DNA from: Flavobacterium sp. HTF
GTDB lineage: Bacteria; Bacteroidota; Bacteroidia; Flavobacteriales; Flavobacteriaceae
Assembly (NCBI RefSeq): GCF_003105115.1
Contig: NZ_QETH01000007.1
Location: forward strand, 51,915-115,914
Length of the DNA: 64,000 nucleotides
Direction: 5' to 3'
In this document: positions 28,041 to 37,107 of the stretch, piece by piece
Layout: every line of letters starts with the position of its first letter
How positions within the stretch are numbered: the stretch's first letter is position 1
Notes under the pieces: generated by a model
The model's input: the letters and a program-made list of their open reading frames with translations, nothing else
Told to the model about the DNA's origin: nothing
The model's database searches: none
Position numbers and translations under genes: made by a program

Positions 28041-28058
28041 TTTCGTCGTAAAACGAAA
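28041..28058 (-). promoter_or_regulatory. Dyad TTTCGT-N6-ACGAAA upstream of the NTF2/deacetylase/OYE operon
   Basis: TTTCGT (28041-28046) and ACGAAA (28053-28058) with a 6-nt spacer, ~128 bp before the start at 27913. The same arms and spacer occur at 35118-35135. A further TTTCGT half-site is at 28072-28077. The distance suits an enhancer for a sigma-54 activator, but a convincing -24/-12 promoter was not found. Confidence 0.5.
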
Positions 28059-28123
28059 AAAAATCATGGTATTTCGTTTATAATGAGGAAAATTTAAAGT
28101 GAAGTTTGCTTAAAGAAGACCAA

Positions 28124-28160
28124 TAAAAAAAGGGTATAAATGAAATTTCACTTATACCCG
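28124..28160 (-). terminator. Terminator after egtB
   Basis: Arms 28132-28145 and 28146-28159 (GGGTATAAATGAAA and TTTCACTTATACCC) pair almost perfectly, followed on the minus strand by a run of T. It lies ~50 bp past the egtB stop. Confidence 0.85.
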
Positions 28161-28208
28161 TTTTCTATTAAAATTTTAAATACTTTCTGTGTTCAGTATA
28201 AATCGCTG

Positions 28209-29393
28209 TTATTTGACAAGGCGTATGCCGCTAAATTGCCACTGATGTTTTGGATGAAAAAAATTACGATAGGTCCTGCGGCTGTGATCTGGCGGAGTTG
28301 CTACAGAAGCACCTCTCAAAACCATCTGATTAACCATAAACTTACCATTATATTCCCCTATGGCTCCGGGTTCCTTTTTATAATTCGGATACGGAAGATA
28401 AGCGCTTCCCGTCCATTCCCAGCGTTCGCCCCAGTCAAAAAGACCGGCTGCGGCTTCCCATTCAGCTTCTGTCGGTAAACGCATTCCTTTCCACGCAGCA
28501 AAAGCAGAGGCTTCGTAAAAATTAACATGGCAGACTGATGCTAATGGATCGATTTCCCTTAAGCCGTTTAGAGTGTACTGCATCCATTTTCCGTCTATAA
28601 AATGCCAGTACAGCGGTGCTTTTGCGTTTTGCTGTTTTACCCATTCCCATCCTTCAGAATGCCAGTATCTGAAATCAGAATAGCCGTCATCTTCTATAAA
28701 ATGCAAGTAATCGGCGTTATTGACCAAATGATCTGCAATTTCATAAGCATCCAGATAGGTTTTATGTCTTCCCAGTTCATTGTCAAAACTAAAGCCATCT
28801 CCTTCAAAACCAATTTCATAGATACCAGAGGAAACAAATATAAAGTCTGTACTTTGTATTGCTTTTTTTTCAAAAACAATGCTTTCGTTATATGGTGGAA
28901 AAAGCGGATTGTGTCCCAAAATATATTTTATATCCGAAAATAAAAGCTCCTGGTGCTGCTGTTCATGATGCAGTCCCAGTTCTAATAATTTTGCCACATC
29001 ATCGTCTAAAGTCTCCGGCTGCAAAAAAGCTTCCATCTGTTGGTCTACATAGGCACGATAACGGTAAATATCAGCTACCGAAGGACGGCTCAGATTACCT
29101 CTGTCTGTACGCACCACCCTTGCTCCTACAGTTTCGTAATAACTGTTGAACACAAAATTGTATTCAGGATTATATACCGTATATTCCTTAAAGCTTGGGA
29201 TTAGGATAAAAGTTTCAAAAAACCAGGTAGTATGTCCCAAATGCCACTTTGGCGGGCTGACATCTACAATGGGCTGTACTACATAATCTTCAATCTCAAG
29301 CGGGCGGCAAATTTCTTCAGAATGTGCACGTATTCTTTTATACTGCTCTAACAGAAGTGCAGTATTGTTTTTAAGTATTTCAGTCTCTTTCAT
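28209..29393 (-). CDS. egtB: Ergothioneine biosynthesis sulfoxide synthase EgtB-like
   Basis: About 394 residues from the start at 29393 (MKETEILKNN), chosen because it clears the egtD stop; the frame is open to 29435. It has a DinB-like N-terminal domain with the iron ligands: PPKWHLGHTTWFFETF and LHHEQQHQELL. A formylglycine-generating-enzyme-like (sulfatase-modifying) C-terminal domain follows (RLPTEAEWEAAAG, WEWTGSAY, VLRGASVATP). The enzyme joins hercynine to a thiol (cysteine or gamma-glutamylcysteine) using oxygen and non-haem iron. It is translated 13 bp after egtD. No egtC (amidohydrolase), egtA or egtE lies nearby, so the sulfur donor may be free cysteine or the missing steps may be elsewhere. 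Confidence 0.9.
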   Translation of the reverse strand: MKETEILKNNTALLLEQYKRIRAHSEEICRPLEIEDYVVQPIVDVSPPKWHLGHTTWFFETFILIPSFKEYTVYNPEYNFVFNSYYETVGARVVRTDRGNLSRPSVADIYRYRAYVDQQMEAFLQPETLDDDVAKLLELGLHHEQQHQELLFSDIKYILGHNPLFPPYNESIVFEKKAIQSTDFIFVSSGIYEIGFEGDGFSFDNELGRHKTYLDAYEIADHLVNNADYLHFIEDDGYSDFRYWHSEGWEWVKQQNAKAPLYWHFIDGKWMQYTLNGLREIDPLASVCHVNFYEASAFAAWKGMRLPTEAEWEAAAGLFDWGERWEWTGSAYLPYPNYKKEPGAIGEYNGKFMVNQMVLRGASVATPPDHSRRTYRNFFHPKHQWQFSGIRLVK

Positions 29394-29406
29394 AAAATTC
29401 CATGGT

Positions 29407-30402
29407 TTAATCAGCAATCCAAAAAGTATCGGCAAACCATTCTTTGCTGTCGGTAATAGTGTTTAGGGTCTTGAATCCCGACGAAGCGGCAAATTCTTCC
29501 ATATCTGTTATTGAAAATTTTTGAGAAACTTCCATATAAATAACTTCATCTTTTTTAAAATCGACAGCCTGACCGTCAATATTTACGGTCTGGTTTTCAA
29601 GACTTACCAGATAACTTCTGCAGGCACCGCTTAAAGGATCATAACTTTGAAAATGCTCAAATTGCTTTAGAACAAAATCAGCCTTAAGTTCGATATTAAT
29701 ACGTTCCAGCAAGTTAAGATTGAATGAGGAAGTAACACCACTTGGGTCGTTATAGGCATTTAAGATAATTTTAGGGTCTTTTTTTAAATCAAATCCCACC
29801 AAAACAATATCTCCTTTATTGAGGTTTTTTCTTAATTGAATACAGAAATCAGAAGCTTCCTGAAGTTCCATGTTTCCGATATTACTGCCTAAAAACAAAA
29901 CCGCTTTCCTCCGGGAAGAGATTTTAGCTGTTTTTTGGAGCATCTCAAAATAATCGCCTTCAAGAAGTTTTACGGTAAGATTCGGGATGTTTTTTTGAAG
30001 CTTTTGGTCCAAAACGGACAATATATTACCCGAAATATCTATGGGCATATAAGTAAAATCGGCATCGGCTTTTTTTAGATACTCAAGCAGGTGCAATGAC
30101 TTTGAGGCATCTCCCGCACCCAGTTCTATAAGATCAAACGGGCTGTTGTCACCGATAATTATACTGGCAAGCTGCTGCGTTTTGTTTTGGAAAATATCCA
30201 TTTCGCACCTGGTCAGGTAATATTCCGGCATTGCCATTATTTCCTGAAAAAGAGCATCCCCTTTTTTATCATAGAAATATTTGGACTGCAGGTGTTTCGG
30301 ATCTTGCTGAAGCCCCTCTAAAACATCTTTTAAGAATTGATAATTGACATTCTCAACTTCTTCTTTTGTATATATAGTGTCGGTATTTAATTGTGATTTC
30401 AT
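29407..30402 (-). CDS. egtD: L-histidine N(alpha)-methyltransferase EgtD
   Basis: A 331-residue cytosolic SAM-dependent methyltransferase of the EgtD (DUF2260) family. Recognisable segments are LQSKYFYDKKGDALFQEI and MPEYYLTRCEMDIF near the N-terminus, the SAM-binding FDLIELGAGDASKS, LFLGSNIGNM, and LVGFDLKKDPKIILNAYNDP. It trimethylates histidine to hercynine, the first step of ergothioneine synthesis. It is the first gene of an egtD-egtB pair. The promoter must lie in 30403-30720, but no clear element was found there. The product pathway makes a thiol antioxidant. Confidence 0.92.
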   Translation of the reverse strand: MKSQLNTDTIYTKEEVENVNYQFLKDVLEGLQQDPKHLQSKYFYDKKGDALFQEIMAMPEYYLTRCEMDIFQNKTQQLASIIIGDNSPFDLIELGAGDASKSLHLLEYLKKADADFTYMPIDISGNILSVLDQKLQKNIPNLTVKLLEGDYFEMLQKTAKISSRRKAVLFLGSNIGNMELQEASDFCIQLRKNLNKGDIVLVGFDLKKDPKIILNAYNDPSGVTSSFNLNLLERINIELKADFVLKQFEHFQSYDPLSGACRSYLVSLENQTVNIDGQAVDFKKDEVIYMEVSQKFSITDMEEFAASSGFKTLNTITDSKEWFADTFWIAD

Positions 30403-30729
30403 TCTGAAAATTTTAATTCTTTTAAATGTAATAATTTCAAACTGTGCCCATTAATTCCTTAAATCTATGTGCAGCAGTATCTTATTCTAACTTAAAGATA
30501 CGTTTTATTCGTGGAGATAGTTGCCGTTTTTTCAACTTTAGTTATAAATTCCTGTAAAAAAATTTGCATGCGTCTCCGGTGCTCTCACAAACAACAGCAC
30601 ACAAAAAAAGAGATATTCGCTCCTTCAAAAATCTACATCAACGATATATCGTCGTTTGTCAAAGTGATACATTTTTAATCAAAGTCACTATATAATCAAT
30701 ACCTTCGTATTGCAATTAAATTGTTAGAG
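30403..30729. other. Divergent intergenic region between egtD and the TPR kinase
   Basis: No gene. It holds the perfect palindrome ACGATATATCGT at 30643-30654 and a TACCTTCG element at 30700-30707 that could be a variant -7 box for the kinase (about 23 bp before ATG 30730). No promoter for egtD could be identified. Confidence 0.45.
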
Positions 30730-33012
30730 ATGTTTAGAAATCGATTCAAAATATACTTTATTTTCTTTTTATTGCTTGAAGCAGTCAGCTCAAATGCATC
30801 CACACCTTTTGTAAACCTAAGACAAGTTGCGGTAGCAGAAAAGAACCTTCTGTCTCAGGAGGAAAATCAGGAAAAAGCACAGACATTATTAAACTTAAGT
30901 TCGTGGTATCATTACAACAACAAACCCGAAACGATTGAGAGAAAATCACTTTATTTTGCTTATAAAGCCCTTGCCCTTAGCAAAAAAATAAAATATGATG
31001 AAGGTATCGCCGAAAGTTATTTTAAACTCTCGGTTATTTTACAAAAAGCCAAAGACTACCAAAAAGCAAAAATCTGCGCCAAAGAGGCCGTAAAGCGATA
31101 TACAGCATTAAATATGCAGAATCAGCTGGGAGAATCCTGGGTAATGTACTGGTCAACGAGTTTTCTCACGGGTACCTCCTACGAGGACAGAATTCCTTTA
31201 CTGGAAAATGCCGCCTCTGCCTTCCGAAAATCGGGCAATAAGGAAAGAGAGGGCGACTGTTATAAAGAAAATGGCGATGTTTACCTCTTACTGGGAAATG
31301 CTCCCGAAGCGATTGGATCATTAAAAAAAGCACTGGTTTTATATAATAGTGCACTGAAAGGCAGAAGATTATCAGACAAAATTTATGGAGTGTATGATCT
31401 TTTGGGTTCCTGCTATCTCTATATGGGAGATCATAAAACGGCTATCCAATACGGATTAAAAGCAGCATACCTGGGAGAAAAACTAGACAAAATAAGCCTT
31501 TACCTGTGCACCGTTTATAACAGGATCGGGCTGGCTTACTCTGAGTTTCAGGATTATAAAAATGCACAAAAATATTATTTTAAATCCCTTACCCTTGCAG
31601 AGTGGCACAACAACGATCAGGCAATCAGAGAATTAACCTATAACTATGCCGATATACTATTAAAACAAAATCAGACAGCACATGCCTTGTCTTTCTTAAA
31701 TTCAATGAGAAAGAGGCACCCGAAGCTTTATCTGACACCATATCCGTCTTTGGAGTGCCTGTACGTGGAGATTTACATCCGTATGAAACAATATGATAAG
31801 GCTAAATATTATGCAAAACCGATCAAGGAAAAAGTAAAAGGCCTAAAGGATTATAATGACATAATGGTGGCTTATAGTACAATTGTAAAGCTGTCATTAA
31901 TTCAGAAAAATTATTTCGACGCAGATATTTATTCGCTCCGTTATGACAGCATGGCCAAAAAACTGAACAACAAACAATATCTGGCAAATTCCAAATTTTT
32001 GAAATACAGTATCGATTCCGCACAGGGAAACACGGCTTCTGCAATGGATAACTACCGAAAATATGTTGAATACTCCAAAAATCTTTATGACGAAAATAAA
32101 ACTAAGCAGATTAACCAGCTAAATATTCTTTACGAAACAGAAAAAAGAAATAAGAATATCATGCAGCTTAAAAACAATTCGGTCATTCAGAAAAACAAGC
32201 TCCGCAATGCCAGTGTTTTCAATAATCTAATGATCGTAATTACCATATCATTACTCATTATAGTCATGTTACTGTACCGTGTTTACAGACTAAAACAACG
32301 AACAAACAAAATTTTGAGCGAGCAGCAGGAAGAAATTAATACCAAAAACAAAAAACTGCAAAATCTGGTGGTCGAGAAAGAATGGCTGCTGAAAGAAATA
32401 CATCACAGGGTAAAAAACAATCTGCACATGGTAGTGGGTTTACTGGCGAGTCAGTCAGAATTCCTAAAAAACAAAGAAGCCGTTCAGGCCATCAACGACA
32501 GTCAGAACAGGATTCAGACCATGTCATTGATTCATCAGAAACTGTATCAGTCAGAAAATTTATCGATGATCAATATGCCTTCGTATATTTTTGAACTGAC
32601 TGAGTATCTAAAAGATTCCTTTGACATTCGAAAATCAATTTTGTTTGTTGTGGATATAGATAACTTCGACCTTCCTTTATCCCACTCGATTCCAATTGGC
32701 CTGATTTTTAATGAAGCCATAACCAACTCTATAAAATATGCTTTCCCGAATAACAGGACAGGAAAGATTATTATTTCGCTTAAAGCGAAAGAAGAACATA
32801 AAATAACTTTAATAATTCATGATAACGGGATCGGGCTTCCACCGGAATTTGATCCTTACAACAACCCGTCATTAGGAATAAATTTAATGAAAGGACTTTC
32901 AGAAGATATTAAAGGACAGTTTAACATAACGTCGGATAACGGTACAAAAATAACGCTGGAATTTATTTTTGACGAAACAACCAATTTTTTAGAATTATGG
33001 GAAAAGCATTAA
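30730..33012 (+). CDS. TPR-repeat sensor histidine kinase (HisKA_2 type)
   Basis: About 760 residues from ATG 30730; an in-frame TTG at 30721 is an alternative. A signal peptide ([15 protein letters not shown]) is followed by about eight tetratricopeptide-like helical repeats (~45-430; for example [16 protein letters not shown] and [21 protein letters not shown]), a transmembrane helix (~500-522, [16 protein letters not shown]), a short coiled coil, and a HisKA_2-type kinase domain with the phospho-His in [14 protein letters not shown]. The HATPase has [12 protein letters not shown] and HDNGIGLP. The last codons overlap the next gene by 16 bp, so the two proteins are almost certainly a cognate pair. 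The signal sensed by the periplasmic TPR domain is unknown. Confidence 0.9.
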   Translation: MFRNRFKIYFIFFLLLEAVSSNASTPFVNLRQVAVAEKNLLSQEENQEKAQTLLNLSSWYHYNNKPETIERKSLYFAYKALALSKKIKYDEGIAESYFKLSVILQKAKDYQKAKICAKEAVKRYTALNMQNQLGESWVMYWSTSFLTGTSYEDRIPLLENAASAFRKSGNKEREGDCYKENGDVYLLLGNAPEAIGSLKKALVLYNSALKGRRLSDKIYGVYDLLGSCYLYMGDHKTAIQYGLKAAYLGEKLDKISLYLCTVYNRIGLAYSEFQDYKNAQKYYFKSLTLAEWHNNDQAIRELTYNYADILLKQNQTAHALSFLNSMRKRHPKLYLTPYPSLECLYVEIYIRMKQYDKAKYYAKPIKEKVKGLKDYNDIMVAYSTIVKLSLIQKNYFDADIYSLRYDSMAKKLNNKQYLANSKFLKYSIDSAQGNTASAMDNYRKYVEYSKNLYDENKTKQINQLNILYETEKRNKNIMQLKNNSVIQKNKLRNASVFNNLMIVITISLLIIVMLLYRVYRLKQRTNKILSEQQEEINTKNKKLQNLVVEKEWLLKEIHHRVKNNLHMVVGLLASQSEFLKNKEAVQAINDSQNRIQTMSLIHQKLYQSENLSMINMPSYIFELTEYLKDSFDIRKSILFVVDIDNFDLPLSHSIPIGLIFNEAITNSIKYAFPNNRTGKIIISLKAKEEHKITLIIHDNGIGLPPEFDPYNNPSLGINLMKGLSEDIKGQFNITSDNGTKITLEFIFDETTNFLELWEKH

Positions 33013-34943
33013 AAATTCTCATCGTAGAAGATCAATTTATAGAAGCAAACCATTTGCGGCTGATGCTCAAAAAAGCAGGACATTCTATTACCGGAATGGC
33101 CAGATCGGTTGCAGATGCCAAATATTATATTGCCCAGGAAAAACCGGAACTGGTTTTGCTTGATATCTTTCTTTCGGGGAAAGAAACTGGTATTGACCTT
33201 GCTGAAATTCTCAGGGAAAACCATATTCCCTTTATTTATTTATCGGCAAACTCCAATGAAGAAGTTCTTAATAAAGCCAAATCTACACATCCGTACGGTT
33301 TTTTGGTAAAACCATTCAGGGAAAAAGACTTATTGGTAACTATTGAAATTGCACAATATCATCAGGAATACGGCCTTGAATCTTCGATCAGGAAAGAGTT
33401 ACTGTTTCAGAAACAGCTCAAAATCATGTCCAGTAAAGACGGCACCTGGGATGACCGCGTTCTCAAAATCACAACGTCGCTTCAATCCCTTATTTCTTTT
33501 GATCTGGTGATGGCTGTTTTTTCATCAGATGACAAAACACCGCACCGTGCACTGGGCTATGCAAGAGTTGGCCTGCATGAATATCAGAAGATTGGCATGG
33601 AAGAACTCCAGAATATCTGCGCCCTTAAGGAATCGGAGATAAAAGAATTGCAGCAAAAAAGCAAAATAGAAACCGAATTCGCATTTTATAACGATCAGGA
33701 TTTCAGGAAAATATGTGATAAATTCCCCATCAAAAAAGTGATTGCAAATGCAATGAACATGAAGTCTAATTTTGTTTTTCCGGTACCCTTAATGCTGAAC
33801 GAAAAAGGCGGTTTTTATCTTTCGTTTTTTAGCCGACAACCCAACAATTACAGTAAAAGTGATGTTATTTTGTGCGAAAGGCTTCAGGAACCTTTAATCT
33901 ATGCCATTGAAAACATTCTGACACGAGATAAAAGATCAGATCAGAAAATCAGTCCTAAAAATAATACTGCAGAAAAGACCGCAAATCCATACGGTTTTGA
34001 AGGCATTATTGGCAAAAGCCCCATCTTACTAAAATTATTTGATCATATCATACAGGTTGCTCCGGCAGATACGACGGTATTAATTACAGGCGAAAGCGGT
34101 ACCGGAAAAGAAAGCATTGCAACCAGTATTCAGCAGCTTTCCCCGAGAAAAAATGAACCGTTTATTAAAATCAACTGTTCTGCTTTGCCTCCAAGCCTTA
34201 TTGAATCGGAACTATTTGGACACGAAAAAGGCTCTTTTACCGGAGCAACAGACAGACGAATCGGGAAATTTGAACTCGCTAATAACGGAACTTTATTTCT
34301 GGACGAAATTGGCGATATGCCGCTCGAAATGCAGGCAAAATTACTCCGTGCAATCCAGGAAAAGGAAGTCGAGCGCGTGGGTGGAAATCTACCGATAAAA
34401 ACAAATGTCAGGATTATTGCCGCCACCAACTGCAACCTCGAAAAAGAAGTAGCCGAAGGACGTTTCCGACTGGATTTGTATTACAGGCTGAATGTATTTC
34501 CGATTCAGCTTCCGCCATTACGGGAAAGAAAAGAAGATATTGGACTTCTTGCCCGCCATTTTATAGCCATATATAGTTCCAAAACGGGAAAAAATGTAAC
34601 CGAAATTTCAGAAAATGCCTTAAAAAGCCTTTTATCCTATCAATGGCCGGGAAATATCCGGGAACTGGAAAATCTTATCGAAAGAAGCATTCTTTTGGCA
34701 AAAACAGATACAATCGAGCATATTCCGCTTCCTGTTTTAGATGAGATCAAAATTAGCAATACTTCTTCTCAATGGTATTTTAAAACCATTCAGGAAAACG
34801 AAAGGGAGCATATTATTAACGTACTCGAAAAATGCAACGGTAGAATCAGAGGCGCAGGCGGAGCTTCTGAAATATTAGGACTTCCCCCTACTACACTGGC
34901 TTCCAGAATGCAGAAATTAGGAATTAAAAGAAGCCATTTTTGA
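32997..34943 (+). CDS. Sigma-54-dependent response regulator with central GAF-like domain
   Basis: A 648-residue protein. The receiver domain has phospho-acceptor D56 in [10 protein letters not shown] and a conserved Lys in GFLVKPF. Residues ~140-310 resemble a GAF domain. The AAA+ domain starts near 335 with Walker A GESGTGKE (~365), the sigma-54-contacting loop GSFTGA (GAFTGA with Ala to Ser), Walker [12 protein letters not shown] and an R-finger region. A Fis-type helix-turn-helix is at ~600-645 ([18 protein letters not shown]). It activates sigma-54 promoters when phosphorylated by the overlapping kinase. The dyads at 28041-28058 and 35118-35135 are candidate target sites. Confidence 0.93.
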   Translation: MGKALKILIVEDQFIEANHLRLMLKKAGHSITGMARSVADAKYYIAQEKPELVLLDIFLSGKETGIDLAEILRENHIPFIYLSANSNEEVLNKAKSTHPYGFLVKPFREKDLLVTIEIAQYHQEYGLESSIRKELLFQKQLKIMSSKDGTWDDRVLKITTSLQSLISFDLVMAVFSSDDKTPHRALGYARVGLHEYQKIGMEELQNICALKESEIKELQQKSKIETEFAFYNDQDFRKICDKFPIKKVIANAMNMKSNFVFPVPLMLNEKGGFYLSFFSRQPNNYSKSDVILCERLQEPLIYAIENILTRDKRSDQKISPKNNTAEKTANPYGFEGIIGKSPILLKLFDHIIQVAPADTTVLITGESGTGKESIATSIQQLSPRKNEPFIKINCSALPPSLIESELFGHEKGSFTGATDRRIGKFELANNGTLFLDEIGDMPLEMQAKLLRAIQEKEVERVGGNLPIKTNVRIIAATNCNLEKEVAEGRFRLDLYYRLNVFPIQLPPLRERKEDIGLLARHFIAIYSSKTGKNVTEISENALKSLLSYQWPGNIRELENLIERSILLAKTDTIEHIPLPVLDEIKISNTSSQWYFKTIQENEREHIINVLEKCNGRIRGAGGASEILGLPPTTLASRMQKLGIKRSHF

Positions 34944-34954
34944 TTTGATTTTAC

Positions 34955-35076
34955 TCCCGAAGCTTCGGGATAGATTTTAGTCCCGAGACTTCGGGATAGA
35001 TTTTAGACTGTAGATTTTGGTCCCGAAGCTTCGGGATGGAATTTAACCTTTGGAATTTAGTCCCTAGGCTTCGGGA
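34955..35076. repeat. Array of four palindromic repeats (TCCCGAAGCTTCGGGA)
   Basis: Four 16-bp palindromes lie at 34955, 34981, 35021 and 35061. Copies 1 and 3 are TCCCGAAGCTTCGGGA, copy 2 TCCCGAGACTTCGGGA and copy 4 TCCCTAGGCTTCGGGA. Starts are 26, 40 and 40 bp apart, and the linkers share (A/G)GATTTTAG-like sequence. Each should fold into a GC-rich hairpin in RNA. The array fills most of the 301-bp gap after the sigma-54 regulator and looks like a REP-type element. The remainder of the gap holds the dyad at 35118. Confidence 0.85.
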
Positions 35077-35117
35077 TAGATTTTGGAATTTTAAAAGACG
35101 ATATAAAGTTGCATGGA

Positions 35118-35135
35118 TTTCGTTTTCCAACGAAA
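35118..35135 (+). promoter_or_regulatory. Dyad TTTCGT-N6-ACGAAA upstream of the hydrolase operon
   Basis: TTTCGT (35118-35123) and ACGAAA (35130-35135) with a 6-nt spacer, ~110 bp before the start at 35245. The arms and spacer match 28041-28058. A TTTGGCAC sequence follows 6 bp later and resembles a -24 element, but the -12 part is poor. Confidence 0.5.
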
Positions 35136-35244
35136 TATAGTTTGGCACAAAGTATTCATTTTTACATAAATAACTAAATATCAAATAGTTAAATAAAAGG
35201 TCTGGTTTTCGTATGGTCTTTGGCATAACATTAAAAAATGTATT

Positions 35245-36033
35245 ATGCTAACCGAAAACCCGCCAACAATTCTTTTTATTACAGGTGCATTTGTCAGCAA
35301 TAAATGCTGGGACGAATGGAAGGAATTTTTTGAAAACAAAGGATATAACACCTTGGCGCCTGCCTGGCCATACAAAGATGCTCCCGCAGAAGTACTTCGT
35401 GAACGTCACCCTGATTCACAAGTTGCGGGATTGCGATTGGCAGAATTGATTGAGTATTTTTCAAATATTGCTAAAAAGCTACCGCAAAAACCCATAGTCA
35501 TCGGTCATTCTATTGGCGGGCTTATTGCACAAATCCTGTTGCAGCGCCATCTTGCTTCTTCGGCCATTGCGATACACTCAGTTCCGCCACAGGGAATTAT
35601 GACTTTTAAATTCTCTTTTCTGAAAGCCGGATGGGGTCCGCTTGGCTATTTTACTTCGACTAAAAAAACATTTATGATGAGTTTTAGTCAGTGGCAATAT
35701 GCTTTTACCAACGGAATGCCGGAAGAATGGCAGGAAAAAGCCTATTACACATCAGCCATTCCCGAATCTAAACTTATCGTACGCGATACTATAACTGCTG
35801 TCGCCAAAGTAGATTTTAATCTTCCTCACAAACCCCTGTTACTTATAGCAGGTTCGGCAGATCATACCATTCCCGAATCGCTGAATTTATCCAACTATAA
35901 GAAATACAAAGACAAAAACTCCATCACAGATTACAAAGTCTTTACCGGAAGAAACCATTACGTCCTTAATCAGCCCGGATGGCAGGAAGTTGCCGTTTAC
36001 ATCCAGGAATGGATCGGAAAATTACAATCATAA
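35245..36033 (+). CDS. Alpha/beta hydrolase, cytosolic
   Basis: A 262-residue alpha/beta-hydrolase with no signal peptide. The nucleophile elbow is GHSIGGLIAQ (Ser), the acid is probably the Asp of AGSADHTIPES, and the catalytic His is in GRNHYVLNQPGW. The oxyanion region is TGAFVSNKCWDEW. The start (MLTENPPTILF) leads directly into the first strand. It is the first gene of a run of five plus-strand genes, 49 bp before a second, exported hydrolase. An esterase, lactonase or amidase role is possible; the substrate is unknown. Confidence 0.88.
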   Translation: MLTENPPTILFITGAFVSNKCWDEWKEFFENKGYNTLAPAWPYKDAPAEVLRERHPDSQVAGLRLAELIEYFSNIAKKLPQKPIVIGHSIGGLIAQILLQRHLASSAIAIHSVPPQGIMTFKFSFLKAGWGPLGYFTSTKKTFMMSFSQWQYAFTNGMPEEWQEKAYYTSAIPESKLIVRDTITAVAKVDFNLPHKPLLLIAGSADHTIPESLNLSNYKKYKDKNSITDYKVFTGRNHYVLNQPGWQEVAVYIQEWIGKLQS

Positions 36034-36082
36034 ATTTCACAATAACCAATTTAATCAATAATCAATACTAAATTTTTACATT

Positions 36083-37099
36083 ATGAAGACAAATTCATTT
36101 TACCCTGACTTTTTAAAATTCAAAACAAAAGTGTTCCACTTTTTAGCATTTGGACTTTTATTACTAACCTTGATTTCCTGCACTAAAAAAGCAGAAGAAA
36201 CTCCTGTTACGGAAACAAAACCTGCAGAAACAGAAACTGCCCAGGCAGCACCTGCAAATCCGCCGGAAAACTTTAAACACGCCACGGCAACCGTAAACGG
36301 AATCAAAATTCACTACGTTATCGGAGGAAAAGGAGATCCTTTGGTATTAGTACACGGTTTTGGGCAAAACTGGTACATGTGGAACCGCCTTTTACCGGAA
36401 TTGTCTAAACATTTTACCGTAATCGCACCAGATTTAAGAGGTGTTGGAGAATCTGACAAGCCCGAAAGCGGATATGACAAAAAAACAATGGCCTCTGATA
36501 TTCATGAACTTGTAAATCAGCTTGGGTACAAAAAAATCAATCTGGCCGGACATGATATCGGATTAATGGTGGCTTATGCCTATGCAGCGCAATACGGCGA
36601 CAGTGTAAATAAAGTGGCCCTTATGGATGCACTTTTGCCTGGAGTTGAACCGGTTTGGTCTAATGTAAAAGGATCTGCATGGTGGTTTGGTTTCTTTAGC
36701 TGGCCTGCATCCGGAGATATTGTAAAAGGAAAAGAAAAAGAATTCCTGACTAATTTCTGGCCGGTAGTAGGACACGTAAAAGATCCTTTTACACCAGAAG
36801 AATCTGCTGAATTTATCAGAGCTTATGCGGTAGAAGGCGGTACAACGGCAGCTTTTAAATGGTTTGGAGCATTTGACCAGGACGGAAAAGACAATGTGAT
36901 TTTAATGAAGAAAAAATTAAAAATGCCATTATTAGCCATGGGAGGCGAATATTTTGCAGCAGCATTTCTTAAAGACCATTCAAAATTGGTGGCCGAAAAT
37001 GTAAGCGAGTCCAAAATTGCCGGAGCCGGACACTGGATCGTTCAGGAAAATACCGCTCAGGTTCAGAAAGATTTGCTTGCCTTTTTTCTAGCTAAATAA
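36083..37099 (+). CDS. Exported alpha/beta hydrolase with Asp nucleophile (epoxide hydrolase/dehalogenase-like)
   Basis: A 338-residue protein. The N-terminus has a hydrophobic stretch ending TLISC, a lipobox, then a Glu/Thr/Ala/Pro-rich linker, so it is probably a lipoprotein. The fold starts at ~75 (IHYVIGGKGDPLVLVHGFGQNW). The nucleophile elbow is GHDIGLMVAY with Asp in place of Ser, as in epoxide hydrolases, haloalkane dehalogenases and fluoroacetate dehalogenases. APDLRGVGESDKPESGYDK is typical of that group. The catalytic His is in GAGHWIVQENTAQVQ. It hydrolyses a C-O or C-halogen bond via an alkyl-enzyme ester. It is followed 8 bp later by the amidohydrolase. Confidence 0.87.
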   Translation: MKTNSFYPDFLKFKTKVFHFLAFGLLLLTLISCTKKAEETPVTETKPAETETAQAAPANPPENFKHATATVNGIKIHYVIGGKGDPLVLVHGFGQNWYMWNRLLPELSKHFTVIAPDLRGVGESDKPESGYDKKTMASDIHELVNQLGYKKINLAGHDIGLMVAYAYAAQYGDSVNKVALMDALLPGVEPVWSNVKGSAWWFGFFSWPASGDIVKGKEKEFLTNFWPVVGHVKDPFTPEESAEFIRAYAVEGGTTAAFKWFGAFDQDGKDNVILMKKKLKMPLLAMGGEYFAAAFLKDHSKLVAENVSESKIAGAGHWIVQENTAQVQKDLLAFFLAK

Positions 37100-37107
37100 T
37101 CAAAGTA

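Noticed and set aside
35141..35165. Sigma-54 -24/-12 promoter directly after the dyad at 35118
   Set aside because: TTTGGCAC fits -24, but the -12 position reads TTC rather than TTGC and the dyad would be too close for an enhancer; not called.
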